Below are positions 7,810-16,398 of a stretch of 64,000 bases of DNA, piece after piece. The DNA lies in assembly GCF_000378485.1 (NCBI RefSeq), contig NZ_KB899972.1, forward strand, positions 62,001 through 126,000, given 5' to 3'. The stretch comes from Flavobacterium rivuli WB 3.3-2 = DSM 21788. GTDB taxonomy: Bacteria; Bacteroidota; Bacteroidia; Flavobacteriales; Flavobacteriaceae. The notes under the pieces were generated by a model, which was not told the DNA's origin, searched no databases, and worked only from the letters and a program-made list of their open reading frames with translations. The first letter of the stretch is position 1. The number at the start of each line of letters is the position of its first letter. The position numbers and the translations under genes were made by a program.

Positions 7810-8667
7810 TTAATTGCTGTAAGCGGCAAGCCATTTGTTTTTAATATCGGCACGGGCCTGTATAAACTCTTTATCAGTTCCTTGTGCAATGGCATCAAGC
7901 GGAAAGCGTAAAGGGCGTTCGCCTTTTTTCATTTCTACCAATTGTAATATACCATCGGCAATAGTCTGCGGGTTCATTTCAAACTGGGCCATTTTACCAA
8001 ATAGAGCACCGCCAAGGACATTAAATTTTTCGGTTGCTGCATCGCCATATTCAGCAATAATTTCTGTTTTATCGGCATTAATACCTGCTTTAGACCCGTT
8101 TGTCATCTCTGTAGGATATACACCCGGCTGGATACTTACATTTTCAATTCCGTAATCACTCAACTCGTCCTGAATACCTTCGGTAATACTTTCCACTACA
8201 AATTTCGATGCCATGTAAGGAACCATAAACGGTAGTGTATGACCGCTGGCACCGGTGGTAATGTTAATAACGAGCCCATTTTTCTCTCTTCTCATAGAAG
8301 GCAGCACTGCCTGGTAGGTTCTTAATACGCCGTAAATGTTAACTTCAAACATCTGGCGTATCTGGTCAAGCGAATATCCTTCTGTAAGGCCAAAGCCACT
8401 CACAGCTGCATTGTTTATAAGTACATCTATTTTGCCATATTTGCCCAGTACTTTTTCAAATGCTGTTGTTACGCTTGTATCATCTGTAATATCAATATCT
8501 ACAACTTCAATGTTTGTAATAGCCGAAAGTTCCTCTGCCGCTGCAGCATTTTTGCCTGTGGTGTTGCGCATCCCTGCAATTACCGAGTGACCTGCATTTG
8601 CTAAAGTAATAGCTGTTAATTTTCCAAAGCCTGTACTTGTTCCTGTAATAAAAATTGTTTTAGACAT
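7810..8667 (-). CDS. SDR family NAD(P)-dependent oxidoreductase
   Basis: 285 residues. TGTSTGFGK near residue 8 is the cofactor loop, NNAAVSGFG near 88 matches NNAG, Ser lies in NITTGASGH near 137 and YMASK near 151 is catalytic. The N-terminus GTSTGFG and the extra length are typical of the 'SDR family, retinol-dehydrogenase-like' group common beside Bacteroidota stress regulators. The gene is first in an operon with the VOC-SnoaL fusion and is preceded by a complete FNR-like promoter at 8709-8774. Confidence 0.9.
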   Translation of the reverse strand: MSKTIFITGTSTGFGKLTAITLANAGHSVIAGMRNTTGKNAAAAEELSAITNIEVVDIDITDDTSVTTAFEKVLGKYGKIDVLINNAAVSGFGLTEGYSLDQIRQMFEVNIYGVLRTYQAVLPSMRREKNGLVINITTGASGHTLPFMVPYMASKFVVESITEGIQDELSDYGIENVSIQPGVYPTEMTNGSKAGINADKTEIIAEYGDAATEKFNVLGGALFGKMAQFEMNPQTIADGILQLVEMKKGERPLRFPLDAIAQGTDKEFIQARADIKNKWLAAYSN

Positions 8668-8708
8668 GTTCTTTATTTTTTAAATGTTATTGTTTCTTTT
8701 GAACATTA

Positions 8709-8774
8709 CAAAGTTGCGACTATGCCATATCCTGGGGATTGACATTAAATAAAAAATAAATTGATATATATCAA
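8709..8774 (-). promoter_or_regulatory. FNR-like promoter of the SDR operon
   Basis: Read on the reverse strand: perfect palindrome TTGATATATATCAA (8761-8774), second site with one TTGAC half (8739-8752), then exactly 22 nt, then the -7 box CAACTTTG (8709-8716). Four other promoters in this module have the same order and spacing. TTGAT-N4-ATCAA is the classic CRP/FNR-superfamily site, and two such regulators are encoded nearby (10103 and 14712). Confidence 0.75.
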
Positions 8775-8805
8775 GAGCACTGTATTTATAAAGCGGTCAA
8801 AACAA

Positions 8806-8832
8806 AAACAGAGCCCAATGCAGGCTCTGTTT
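8806..8832 (-). terminator. Terminator of the VOC-pirin operon
   Basis: AAACAGAGCC/GGCTCTGTTT, a 10-bp stem with a 7-nt loop, followed on the reverse strand by a T-rich run. It separates the pirin gene from the next promoter. Confidence 0.8.
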
Positions 8833-8853
8833 CTTAGAAAGGGTAATAAATAA

Positions 8854-9561
8854 TTATTTAAGCGGTACTTCAATAATCAGCACTTGCGATGTTTTTTGGG
8901 CGGTAATTCTTATCTCGTGCGTTTCGGTAATGCTTAAAGCATCGCCATATTGTAATAATTGATCCTTAACAGAAATTTCGCCACTTATAACAAAAATGTA
9001 AATTCCATTCCCTTCTTTTTTTAGGTGATAAGTAGCTGCAACATCCTTATCAAATTGCCCCGTATGCAGCCAGGCATCCTGTTGTATCCATAGCCCTTCG
9101 TCTTTGGGATTGGGAGATACTACCTGATTAAAACGGTTAGGCTGGTCGTTAAGGGCTATCTGCTGATATCGCGGTGGCACACCGGCCTTATTTGGTGTTA
9201 TCCAGATTTGCAGAAACCGCAGCTCATTCGTATGGCTTGGGTTCGATTCGCTATGGCGTATACCAGTACCGGCACTCATTATCTGGATCTCTCCGGTTTT
9301 TATAGTTGCTTCTTTACCGGTATCATCTTTATGCTGTATGGATCCGGATAAGGGTATCGAAATAATTTCCATGTTGGCATGGGGGTGCGTTGCAAACCCT
9401 GCACCCGGTATAACCGTGTCTTCATTAAAAATAATAAGTGAACCGAAAGCCTGGCGCGATGATTCGAAATAAGGCCCAAAATTAAAAGAGTGTTTTCCTT
9501 TTACCCAGCCCCTGTCGGTCTGGAAACGTGTTGTTGCCGAATGAAATATTGTGGTAGACAT
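8854..9561 (-). CDS. Pirin family protein (YhaK-like)
   Basis: 235 residues with two cupin halves. The metal-binding N-terminal cupin shows HPHANMEIISIPLSG near residue 57 and GTGIRHSESNPS near 97; the H-x-H and later His residues are the expected ligands. The C-terminal half is the shorter cupin. Pirins of this length include quercetinase-like YhaK and redox-sensing cytosolic proteins. The gene lies 45 nt after the VOC gene (9607-9987) on the same strand, with no promoter of its own in the gap, and ends at a strong terminator. It is probably part of the electrophile/oxidant response controlled by the FNR-like box. Confidence 0.9.
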   Translation of the reverse strand: MSTTIFHSATTRFQTDRGWVKGKHSFNFGPYFESSRQAFGSLIIFNEDTVIPGAGFATHPHANMEIISIPLSGSIQHKDDTGKEATIKTGEIQIMSAGTGIRHSESNPSHTNELRFLQIWITPNKAGVPPRYQQIALNDQPNRFNQVVSPNPKDEGLWIQQDAWLHTGQFDKDVAATYHLKKEGNGIYIFVISGEISVKDQLLQYGDALSITETHEIRITAQKTSQVLIIEVPLK

Positions 9562-9606
9562 ATGTATATAATTTAACTTAATAAGTTGATTTAAAAAATG
9601 GATGCA

Positions 9607-9987
9607 TTAAATATCGGTTTCCTGGTATAGGCCTATAACCATGCCCCCCGGTAGCTTTAAGTGACAATACTGCATAACACCGCCCACAGGAATAATTGCC
9701 GTCAGGGCTTCTAAGCCTATTGATTGTGCTTCTTTTAATGCAAGTTGGATATCAGGTACTTTATAGGTAATAACACAATTATTATCCTTGAAGAAGTATT
9801 CGGGAAAGCAGGAATATGATGTGTAAAGCTCCAAGAGTGTACCATCATTTGTAAGTAAGGCAGACATACCACATTCATCGAAAATTTCGGTAGCGCCCCA
9901 TAAAGAAACAGCAAGCTTTTTTAGCGCGAAAAAATCATCACCATCTGCTTTTATTGCTATTTTTTTTGATGTTGTTAATCTGGTCAT
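9607..9987 (-). CDS. VOC/glyoxalase-like protein
   Basis: 127 residues from the ATG at 9987 (MTRLTT). An upstream ATG at 10032 would add 15 residues, but it overlaps the expected transcription start: the -7 box is at 10020-10027, so the shorter form is preferred. The fold signature is weak: two beta-alpha-beta repeats, with ALLTNDGTLLELY and the C-terminal HLKLPGGMVIGLYQE typical of small VOC proteins. Metal ligands are not obvious. It heads an operon with the pirin gene. Function unknown. Confidence 0.72.
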   Translation of the reverse strand: MTRLTTSKKIAIKADGDDFFALKKLAVSLWGATEIFDECGMSALLTNDGTLLELYTSYSCFPEYFFKDNNCVITYKVPDIQLALKEAQSIGLEALTAIIPVGGVMQYCHLKLPGGMVIGLYQETDI

Positions 9988-10019
9988 AACTTTGGAATTG
10001 AAGGTATAGTTCAACAAGG

Positions 10020-10085
10020 CAAAGTTGCGCATCTACAGATTAGTACACATTGATATTTATTAAATTATAAATTGATATAAATCAA
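10020..10085 (-). promoter_or_regulatory. FNR-like promoter of the VOC-pirin operon
   Basis: Reverse strand: full box TTGATTTATATCAA (10072-10085), second site (10050-10063, ending ATATCAA), 22 nt, then -7 box CAACTTTG (10020-10027). It has the same architecture as 8709-8774 and decides the downstream start codon of the VOC gene. Confidence 0.75.
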
Positions 10086-10102
10086 TTGTTAGGCAGTTGT
10101 AC

Positions 10103-10681
10103 CTATTTCTTCGCCGACTGGTTTCTAATTCGACTCAATGTTTCCGGAGTAATGCCCAAATAAGAAGCGATCATGTTCTGCGGAATGCGCAGGGCGAAGC
10201 CTGCATATTTCTGGATAAAATTCAGGTACTTTTCTTCGGCTGTAAAACTTATGGCAGAATGTATCCGGTTTTGTGAGGCTACAAAACTTTTTTGCAAAAT
10301 AAGGTTCACCATATCATTAAATGCGGGTATTTCCCTGCACAGCCTGTCAAAATCTACTTTACGTATTATCGCAACTTCACTATCCTCAATAGCATCGATG
10401 TTAAATCGTGAGGGTTCACCACTAAGCAGGCTTTCGCGGTCGCCAATCCACCAATTTTCTACAGCAAAACTGAGCACGTGTTCCATACCTTTTTCATCTA
10501 CCGAATAGGTCCTTAAGCAGCCCTGGGTAATAAATGCATTATAACCCCAAACATCTCCCTGCTGCAGTAAATATTGTTTTTTACGCAGTTTTTTAATTAT
10601 CGTTACTGATTTTATAAGGTCTGCCTCTTCATCAGTCAGGCTGATCTTATTATTGAGATAATTTTGAAAAACTTCGTACAT
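10103..10681 (-). CDS. Crp/Fnr family transcriptional regulator
   Basis: 192 residues. An N-terminal cyclic-nucleotide-like beta roll (about 20-125, with QYLLQQGDVWGYNAFITQGCLRTY written here only in part: QGDVWGYNAF) precedes a short winged-helix domain with FTAEEKYLNF and the recognition helix IASYLGITPETLSRIRNQ. There are no clustered cysteines for an Fe-S centre and no canonical cAMP-binding Arg-Ser pair, so the signal is unknown. It is about half identical to the paralogue at 14712-15344. The gene is flanked by FNR-like boxes serving its neighbours and is a likely regulator of that five-promoter set. Confidence 0.9.
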   Translation of the reverse strand: MYEVFQNYLNNKISLTDEEADLIKSVTIIKKLRKKQYLLQQGDVWGYNAFITQGCLRTYSVDEKGMEHVLSFAVENWWIGDRESLLSGEPSRFNIDAIEDSEVAIIRKVDFDRLCREIPAFNDMVNLILQKSFVASQNRIHSAISFTAEEKYLNFIQKYAGFALRIPQNMIASYLGITPETLSRIRNQSAKK

Positions 10682-11055
10682 GTGCGGGATATTTAAGATT
10701 CAAAAATAAGAAAAAGATTATAATTTAATTACATAATTGCAATTTGCCCAAAACTACCTTTTACTATAATACATTGGTGTTGGACTGTAAACTCATTTCT
10801 GTTCGATTACAAATCACCTGCCATTTGCGTAAGATACTAATTATCTTGCAATTACTTAAAACTATCCTCTTTACCAGTCCACCTAATTTAGTAGTACTAT
10901 AAAATTCAGCGAAATATCGTTGCTTAGGCGGATTTGATCTAACCTACCAAAATATTCAAATTGATAAAAATCAATTTCTTTATTATTATATATCAATGTG
11001 TGTTTTTACTTCAATTCGCAATTTTGCTGTGTAATTATATCTAAAACAATATACC
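10682..11055. other. Divergent intergenic region, 374 bp
   Basis: Holds a -7 box for the leftward Crp/Fnr gene (TATTTTTG on the reverse strand at 10701-10708) and the complete FNR-like promoter of the rightward SnoaL gene (10961-11026). A CGAAATATCG motif lies at 10910-10919; near-identical motifs occur at 14451-14460 and 14536-14545, next to the second Crp/Fnr gene. Confidence 0.55.
10961..11026 (+). promoter_or_regulatory. FNR-like promoter of the SnoaL-like gene
   Basis: Full box TTGATAAAAATCAA (10961-10974), half-site ending ATATCAA (10983-10996), 22 nt, then -7 box CAATTTTG (11019-11026), 29 nt before the ATG. Confidence 0.75.
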
Positions 11056-11448
11056 ATGAAAACTGCTAAAGAACTATTACTGGGCTACCTTGAAAATATT
11101 AATGACGTAGATACCACTATTGAATTATTTGCTCCCGATGCCGCTATTGAACTACCTTACCTTGCAAGCCTGGACAAACAATGGCGCTGGGAAGGAAGCG
11201 ATGTACTGTATAACTTTATAAAAAGTTTCCCTAAGGGTTATGAGGATTTTGCCTTTAAAAATATACAGATATTAATTGATACGCCCGAACAGGTTTTTGC
11301 TGAATACCAAGTCGAAGCTGTATTTAAAAAAACAGGAAAAGTCTACCATCAGACTTACATGGGCAGGCTCGTGGCAGAAAACGGTAAAATTAAATTACTA
11401 AGGGAAGCCTTAAATTTAGTGGAAGTTTCAAAAGCTATGACCGTGTAA
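11056..11448 (+). CDS. SnoaL-like/NTF2-fold protein
   Basis: 130 residues. The pattern of a long N-terminal helix (MKTAKELLLGYLENI), acidic strand LFAPDAAIELPYLA and late strands with EVVF-like residues fits the NTF2/SnoaL cone fold. Such proteins are isomerases, cyclases or ligand-binding domains. It stands alone between the FNR-like promoter and a bidirectional terminator, and shares its control site with three other module-1 operons. No catalytic dyad could be assigned with confidence. Confidence 0.82.
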   Translation: MKTAKELLLGYLENINDVDTTIELFAPDAAIELPYLASLDKQWRWEGSDVLYNFIKSFPKGYEDFAFKNIQILIDTPEQVFAEYQVEAVFKKTGKVYHQTYMGRLVAENGKIKLLREALNLVEVSKAMTV

Positions 11449-11497
11449 CTATAAAAAACTTGTCGAAACTATTTTAGAATTATAGACTATTTTTACT

Positions 11498-11537
11498 AAA
11501 AACCTGTGCTGTAGCAACTTACAGAACAGGTTTTTTT
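11498..11537. terminator. Bidirectional terminator between convergent genes
   Basis: AAAAACCTGT/ACAGGTTTTT with T-runs on both strands, between the SnoaL-like gene and the sigma54 regulator. Confidence 0.75.
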
Positions 11538-11557
11538 ATGCTTATAGCAATACTATT

Positions 11558-13507
11558 TTAAAGAAACTCCCTTTTAATTCCAAGCTTTTTCATCCTGGAA
11601 TTTAATGTAGTGGGAGGTAAATTAAGTAATGCAGCCGCTCCTGTTTCTCCCCAAATCCTGCCATTACAAAATTTAAGTACGGCTATAATGTGGTCGCGCT
11701 CATTATCCTGAATATTTTTAATAGATGCCGGAGAGCTGTAACTATTTATTTCAGGAGCAATTTCGGAATGGTTTATCCTTGGCAGTGAAACTTCTTTAAT
11801 AAGGTTGTCCTTAGCCAATAGTACGCCACGTTCAATTATGTTTTCAAGTTCCCTAATATTTCCCGGCCACGTGTAGGCCATCATTTGCTGGAGCACCTCA
11901 TCTGTAACACCATCAATCTTTTTGTTAGCCTTTTTACTGTATATACCTATAAAATGCTGAACCAGCGCAGGGATGTCCTCTTTCCTTTGGCGCAGTGCGG
12001 GTATTTCTAAAGGAAATACATTAAGCCGGTAATACAGGTCTAACCTGAAACGGCCTTCACCAACTTCTGTTTCCAGGTTACGGTTTGTCGCCGCAATTAT
12101 GCGTACATCTGTCTTTACAGGTTGGTTGCCACCCACGCGTTCTATTTCCTTTTCCTGCAAAACACGTAAAAGCTTGGCTTGTAATTCTAATGGCAATTCG
12201 CCTATTTCATCAAGAAAAATTGTGCCTTTATGTGCCATTTCAAATTTGCCGATACGCTGCGATTGTGCACCCGTAAAGGCTCCTTTTTCGTGCCCAAACA
12301 ATTCTGATTCAATTAAAGATGAAGGCAGTGCCGCACAGTTTATTTTTATCAGGGGTTTGTTTTTTCGTGGCGATAGCTGATGTATAACATCTACAATACG
12401 TTCTTTACCCGTACCGCTCTCCCCTAAAATAAGAACCGATGTATCTACCGGTGCTACCTGGGCAATATGATCAAAAACGGTAAGGAGGTGGTGGCTGTTG
12501 CCCACAATGCCTTCAAATTCTTTACTTGCGGCAGGAGTTATAGCATTTGTTGGTTTAGTACCTTGTAGCAATGATTCGTTTTGGCTGATGTTATAAATGC
12601 TATCCAATACTGAGGCTAAGGATTGGGAGATCCTTTTTGCAGGCAAAAGTAATTCTGCATCGTAAGTCCCGGGGCGGCGGCTATAGAAAGAAAACAGCAG
12701 CACGCTACCATTAGTAAGCCTTACAGGCATATCTAATAATGACTCCAGGCGAAAGGTATCGCTATATAATTTAACAGCATTATTAGCCGCCCTGTATTTT
12801 GCAAGATCTACATTATTATAAATGGCAGGATCCAGCAACGTTTCCTTTATTTTATGCAGCTTTGCAAGTTGTCTTATATCTTGTTTTGTAATCGTTTTTA
12901 GTTCTTCGGCACCGATAAACTGGTACTCATCAAAACCTACCCTTAAAAGGCTTACTGTATCGGGTGCGGGCTCTTCTTCCCATTCTCCCGCGACTATATA
13001 ATCAAATGGAATGTGTTCCTGTAATGATTTGCAGACCGCAACCATCTTATCCCGTAGATCAATTTGCGAATCGGCTGTCTGCTTAAGTACGTTTTGTAAT
13101 TTTGCCTCTTTTCTCAAGCTTGCTTCGATACTGTTTTCATGGCGGTATTGTGCTATGTCCAGCATCACGAGCAAATCTCTTTCTCTGAAGGGTTTTACTA
13201 AAAAACCATAGGGTTGGGTGGCTTTTGCGGCTTCTAAAATTTCTGTATTAGAATTAGCAGAAATAAAAATGAAAGCTATGCCCGCCTGTTTTAGCTTTTG
13301 TGCCAAATCGATGCCTGTAAGGTTTCCTTTTAAAAAAATATCCACCAAAACCAGCGACGGTTTTTCAGACTCGACAAGGGATAATGCCTTATCTACAGAC
13401 CGGGCGATGCCGCAAACTTTGTAGCCTGACTTTTCAAGCATGATTTTAAGGTCGTTAGCCTCAATAAACTGGTCTTCTACAATAAGTACATTTTTATCCA
13501 TTTTCAT
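11558..13507 (-). CDS. Sigma54-dependent response regulator (REC-GAF-AAA+-Fis)
   Basis: 649 residues. A receiver domain (about 5-120) has phospho-acceptor Asp56 in LVLVDIFLKG. A GAF-like middle region (about 145-300) follows. The AAA+ domain (about 335-570) has Walker A GESGTGKE, the sigma54-contact loop GAFTGA and Walker B GTIFLDEIGELP. A Fis-type helix-turn-helix closes the protein (GAAALLNLPPTTLNSRMKKLG). It is an NtrC-class activator acting on RpoN. The start overlaps the stop of the kinase gene by 4 nt (ATGA), so the two form a two-component pair. No -24/-12 target promoter was recognised nearby. Confidence 0.93.
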   Translation of the reverse strand: MKMDKNVLIVEDQFIEANDLKIMLEKSGYKVCGIARSVDKALSLVESEKPSLVLVDIFLKGNLTGIDLAQKLKQAGIAFIFISANSNTEILEAAKATQPYGFLVKPFRERDLLVMLDIAQYRHENSIEASLRKEAKLQNVLKQTADSQIDLRDKMVAVCKSLQEHIPFDYIVAGEWEEEPAPDTVSLLRVGFDEYQFIGAEELKTITKQDIRQLAKLHKIKETLLDPAIYNNVDLAKYRAANNAVKLYSDTFRLESLLDMPVRLTNGSVLLFSFYSRRPGTYDAELLLPAKRISQSLASVLDSIYNISQNESLLQGTKPTNAITPAASKEFEGIVGNSHHLLTVFDHIAQVAPVDTSVLILGESGTGKERIVDVIHQLSPRKNKPLIKINCAALPSSLIESELFGHEKGAFTGAQSQRIGKFEMAHKGTIFLDEIGELPLELQAKLLRVLQEKEIERVGGNQPVKTDVRIIAATNRNLETEVGEGRFRLDLYYRLNVFPLEIPALRQRKEDIPALVQHFIGIYSKKANKKIDGVTDEVLQQMMAYTWPGNIRELENIIERGVLLAKDNLIKEVSLPRINHSEIAPEINSYSSPASIKNIQDNERDHIIAVLKFCNGRIWGETGAAALLNLPPTTLNSRMKKLGIKREFL

Positions 13508-14346
13508 TTTATTTCAATAGTTGCAATTTCGTTAAAATCTTCTTCTAAAAAAACTAATTTTATAACAGTGCCATTATTGTTATAAATACTCAGGTCGCCC
13601 GATATTTCTTCCGCAAGTCCCTTTATAAGGTTCATCCCCAACGACGTAAAGCCATTTACATCAAAACCGTCAGGCAGCCCCCTACCATTATCTGCAACAG
13701 TTAGTATAAGTTTTCCCTGTCCGCTTCTTTTAAAGGTTACGTTTACAGTGCCGATATGCTTATCAGTAAAGGCATGTTTTATCGCATTAGTAACCGTTTC
13801 ATTTATAATAAGGCCAATAGGTGCCGCCCGCTCCACATCAAGAAAAATTTCGTCTGTATTGATGCTGAATAAAATTGTCGTGCTACTATAGCTATCCTGG
13901 AGGTAGGTTACCAGCTCGCGAACATACACATTCATGTCGACATTTTCTGAACTGTCCTGCTGATATAACTTTTTGTAAATTAACGACAAGCTGTAAATCC
14001 GGTTTCGGCTATCGTGAAGGGCCTGTAGAGCAGTTTCGTCTTCAAGATAATTTGACTGGCTGTTTAGCAGGCTTAATACAATTTGCAAATTATTTTTTAC
14101 CCGGTGCTGTATTTCGCGCAGCAGCCAGTTCCTTTCAGCTAAAAGTTCGGTTAAGTATGCATCTTTTTTAGTACTCTTTATTTTCAATGTAGTGTTCTCC
14201 TTTATTTTCCTGCCCGCTACAAACGCTACGCATAGGGTTACGGCGGCGGCCACTATTAAAAAAATACTTTCAGTGCCTTTCCAGGTACAAAGTGAGATAA
14301 CAAAGAGGCAAAAAATAAGTAATAACGGTAAGCGGATAAATTTCAT
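13504..14346 (-). CDS. Membrane histidine kinase, HisKA_2 type
   Basis: 280 residues. Two N-terminal membrane helices (about 5-22 and 25-45) have almost no periplasmic loop, so sensing is probably within the membrane or through the linker. The dimerisation box contains the phospho-His in EIQHRVKNNLQIVLSLL near residue 97, the HisKA_2 signature. The ATPase domain shows the N box NETVTNAIKHAF and VADNGRGLPDG. It overlaps the sigma54 regulator by 4 nt. The TPR kinase at 21221-23458 has a closely similar catalytic half, so cross-talk is possible. Confidence 0.92.
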   Translation of the reverse strand: MKFIRLPLLLIFCLFVISLCTWKGTESIFLIVAAAVTLCVAFVAGRKIKENTTLKIKSTKKDAYLTELLAERNWLLREIQHRVKNNLQIVLSLLNSQSNYLEDETALQALHDSRNRIYSLSLIYKKLYQQDSSENVDMNVYVRELVTYLQDSYSSTTILFSINTDEIFLDVERAAPIGLIINETVTNAIKHAFTDKHIGTVNVTFKRSGQGKLILTVADNGRGLPDGFDVNGFTSLGMNLIKGLAEEISGDLSIYNNNGTVIKLVFLEEDFNEIATIEIK

Positions 14347-14711
14347 CCTGATATTTTTATAGGTACTTACATAAAATGCACCAAACTGCTCAATTTATTT
14401 AAACACTTAAAAAACAACCATTTACAGCAATTACCTCGAAATTATTATTACGATATATCGCTGTACCCCTTATTGATCTAATAATGCAACGTCATTTCGT
14501 AACAATGATAAGTTTCCCCCTACAGACCATCACAACGAAATATCGTAATGCAATTACGCACTGTAACCACATACAGTAGTGATTAATATTTACAAACAAG
14601 TTAACTAATTAAAAATCAAAGTTTTAAGTTACTGGCATCGGGTTAGTTATAGATGGAGTAAGCCAAAGCAGAATATGCTTAACCATATAAAACTCTTTTA
14701 AAAACCTTACC
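14347..14711. other. Divergent intergenic region, 365 bp
   Basis: Lies between the leftward kinase and the rightward Crp/Fnr gene. It holds CGATATATCG (14451-14460), a perfect palindrome, and CGAAATATCG (14536-14545); the second sequence is also found at 10910-10919 before the other Crp/Fnr gene. I saw no -7 box of good quality and no full FNR-like box. Confidence 0.45.
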
Positions 14712-15344
14712 ATGACCACAGAATTTCAAAACTACCTACTGCACAGTATAGCATTAACAAACGAACAGTTAGACTGGATAACCTCTCTTTGCACAACCAA
14801 AATACTGCGCAAAAACCAATACCTGTTACAGGAAGGCGATGTATGGAAACACTACGCTTTTGTATCTAATGGTTGCCTTCGAACCTATTCCACCGGGTGT
14901 AAAGGTACAGAGCATGTTATAGGGTTACATATAGAAAACTCCTGGGCAGGCGATTACGAGAGCCTCATTACTGCTAAGCCATCACATTATAATATCGATT
15001 GTATAGAACCAAGTGAAGTGGTACTGTGTACAAAACAAAATTTTGAAAGGATTTGCAAAGAGATCCCTGCTTTTTATGAGCTGGCTAAAAGTAATTTAAA
15101 CAGGAGCCTTGTAGCGTCTCAAAACAGGATAATGGCTTCATTAAGCTATACTGCCGAACAACAATATGCCTATTTTGCGGCCTGCTACCCACAGCTTGTA
15201 AACAGGGTGCCCCAAAACATGATAGCGTCTTACCTCGGTATTGCAAAAGAAACATTGAGTAGAATGCGTACTAAATCTGTAGTTAAAGCTGTACCGATGA
15301 TACCCGCCCTTCAATTCTCTCACACGCCACAACAAGTGCTATGA
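14712..15344 (+). CDS. Crp/Fnr family transcriptional regulator, second paralogue
   Basis: 210 residues with the same layout as the protein at 10103-10681: beta-roll with QEGDVWKHYAFVSNG, then a winged helix with IASYLGIAKETLSRMRTKS. The recognition helices of the two paralogues are almost the same, which suggests overlapping DNA sites. The C-terminus is 18 residues longer. No Fe-S cysteine cluster is seen. The gene stands alone, ends at a strong terminator, and is the second candidate for binding the TTGAT-N4-ATCAA boxes. Confidence 0.9.
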   Translation: MTTEFQNYLLHSIALTNEQLDWITSLCTTKILRKNQYLLQEGDVWKHYAFVSNGCLRTYSTGCKGTEHVIGLHIENSWAGDYESLITAKPSHYNIDCIEPSEVVLCTKQNFERICKEIPAFYELAKSNLNRSLVASQNRIMASLSYTAEQQYAYFAACYPQLVNRVPQNMIASYLGIAKETLSRMRTKSVVKAVPMIPALQFSHTPQQVL

Positions 15345-15374
15345 ATAGGATTTTTATCTCAGTATCGGCCATGA

Positions 15375-15424
15375 AAAAGCTGCGGATAACAACCACTTTC
15401 CAGTGGCTATCGTCCGCAGCTTTT
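15375..15424. terminator. Bidirectional terminator with nested stem
   Basis: AAAAGCTGCGGA/TCCGCAGCTTTT, 12 bp, with an inner stem CCACT/AGTGG. It separates the convergent Crp/Fnr and SnoaL-like genes. Confidence 0.85.
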
Positions 15425-15438
15425 AAATTACAGGTATT

Positions 15439-15930
15439 TTATTTACCAGCACCTGCTATTGCAGCACCAAGGTTACCTAATACCCCAAGCTGGCCCAACA
15501 TTACAGTTGCAGCAGTATAACAGTTAAAAGACTGTACTTTACCGTTTATAATACGAAACACATCGCAGCATGGTGCATGAATTTCATTTCCCGTTGCAGG
15601 AATTGTACCTGCAGGTAATGCAAGCGGCCCTTTATGCGTTCCATTTAATGACAGCTCTACAACTACCACATCGCCGCTTACATACATATCATACAGTTCG
15701 CGGTGCATGTCTGGAAAAGCGGTAGCATAAATTTCTACCGGTAAGCCCAATTCTTTTTTGCCTGTGTATATTTTTCCTGCCGATTCGTCGTTAAATGTTC
15801 CATCTTCTGTAAACAGCGATATAAATTTTTCTACATCCTGTACTTCCGCAGCTGCATACAATTCCCTGATAATACGCTCGCTTTCGGCGTTTAAGCTAAT
15901 GTCTTCTGTTTTAACTAATTTTACGTTCAT
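15439..15930 (-). CDS. SnoaL-like/NTF2-fold protein
   Basis: 163 residues from the ATG at 15930; a TTG at 15960 would add ten residues but is less likely. The region EIIRELYAAAEVQDVEKFISLFTEDGTF-like start, seen here as LYAAAEVQDVEKFISLF, and the later VEVVVVELSLNGTHKGPL-type strands are typical of SnoaL polyketide-cyclase-like proteins. The C-terminal 25 residues are glycine/alanine-rich. It is the last gene of a three-gene operon with the outer-membrane channel (16399-17376) and another SnoaL-like protein. Confidence 0.82.
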   Translation of the reverse strand: MNVKLVKTEDISLNAESERIIRELYAAAEVQDVEKFISLFTEDGTFNDESAGKIYTGKKELGLPVEIYATAFPDMHRELYDMYVSGDVVVVELSLNGTHKGPLALPAGTIPATGNEIHAPCCDVFRIINGKVQSFNCYTAATVMLGQLGVLGNLGAAIAGAGK

Positions 15931-15993
15931 GATTTTTGGTTTTGTGCTGGAATTATCCAACGTTATTGATTTTGAAAACTTATTGATAATTAA

Positions 15994-16353
15994 TTATTCC
16001 TGCGGATCTATAAAAACAATAAGGGTTTTTATAACTCCATTTTCTACAGTAATTACATCCATGCCGGTTTCTGCATCCGGTTTGGTTTCAGATCCTAATT
16101 GCCAGTATAAACGGGCAACATTATGGTGTTGCTCAATAGGCTTTCTTAGCGTGAACTTATAATCTGGAAATTTAGCCTGTAAGTTTGCAATCAATGTGTT
16201 AAGTTCGCCATGGCCATTAGCCACAAAATGCGGATCGATAATGTTTACATCATCTGCATACACTTTTGCGATGTTTGCAGTTCTTATTTTTTCGTTTCTT
16301 TCGCTCCAGGTAGCAAAGTGCTGCTCTATGACAGCAATGTCCTTTTTTTCCAT
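15994..16353 (-). CDS. SnoaL-like protein related to the C-terminus of the VOC fusion
   Basis: 119 residues, one NTF2/SnoaL domain. It aligns along its whole length with residues about 213-337 of the protein at 6758-7771: KVYADDVNIIDPHF versus TVYANDIEMVDRHF, EQHHN versus ETHHN, and RLYWQLGSETKP versus RLYWQFGSKSKP. This form has no signal peptide, so the same domain occurs in cytosolic and exported versions within one regulon. It is the middle gene of the operon started at 17416. Confidence 0.85.
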   Translation of the reverse strand: MEKKDIAVIEQHFATWSERNEKIRTANIAKVYADDVNIIDPHFVANGHGELNTLIANLQAKFPDYKFTLRKPIEQHHNVARLYWQLGSETKPDAETGMDVITVENGVIKTLIVFIDPQE

Positions 16354-16398
16354 GATGGTTGTTTTAGTTGTATATTTTATAAAATGTTCTTATTATAT

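Noticed and set aside
10103..10681. True oxygen-sensing FNR
   Set aside because: The N-terminal Fe-S cysteine cluster is missing in both Crp/Fnr proteins, despite the FNR-like boxes.
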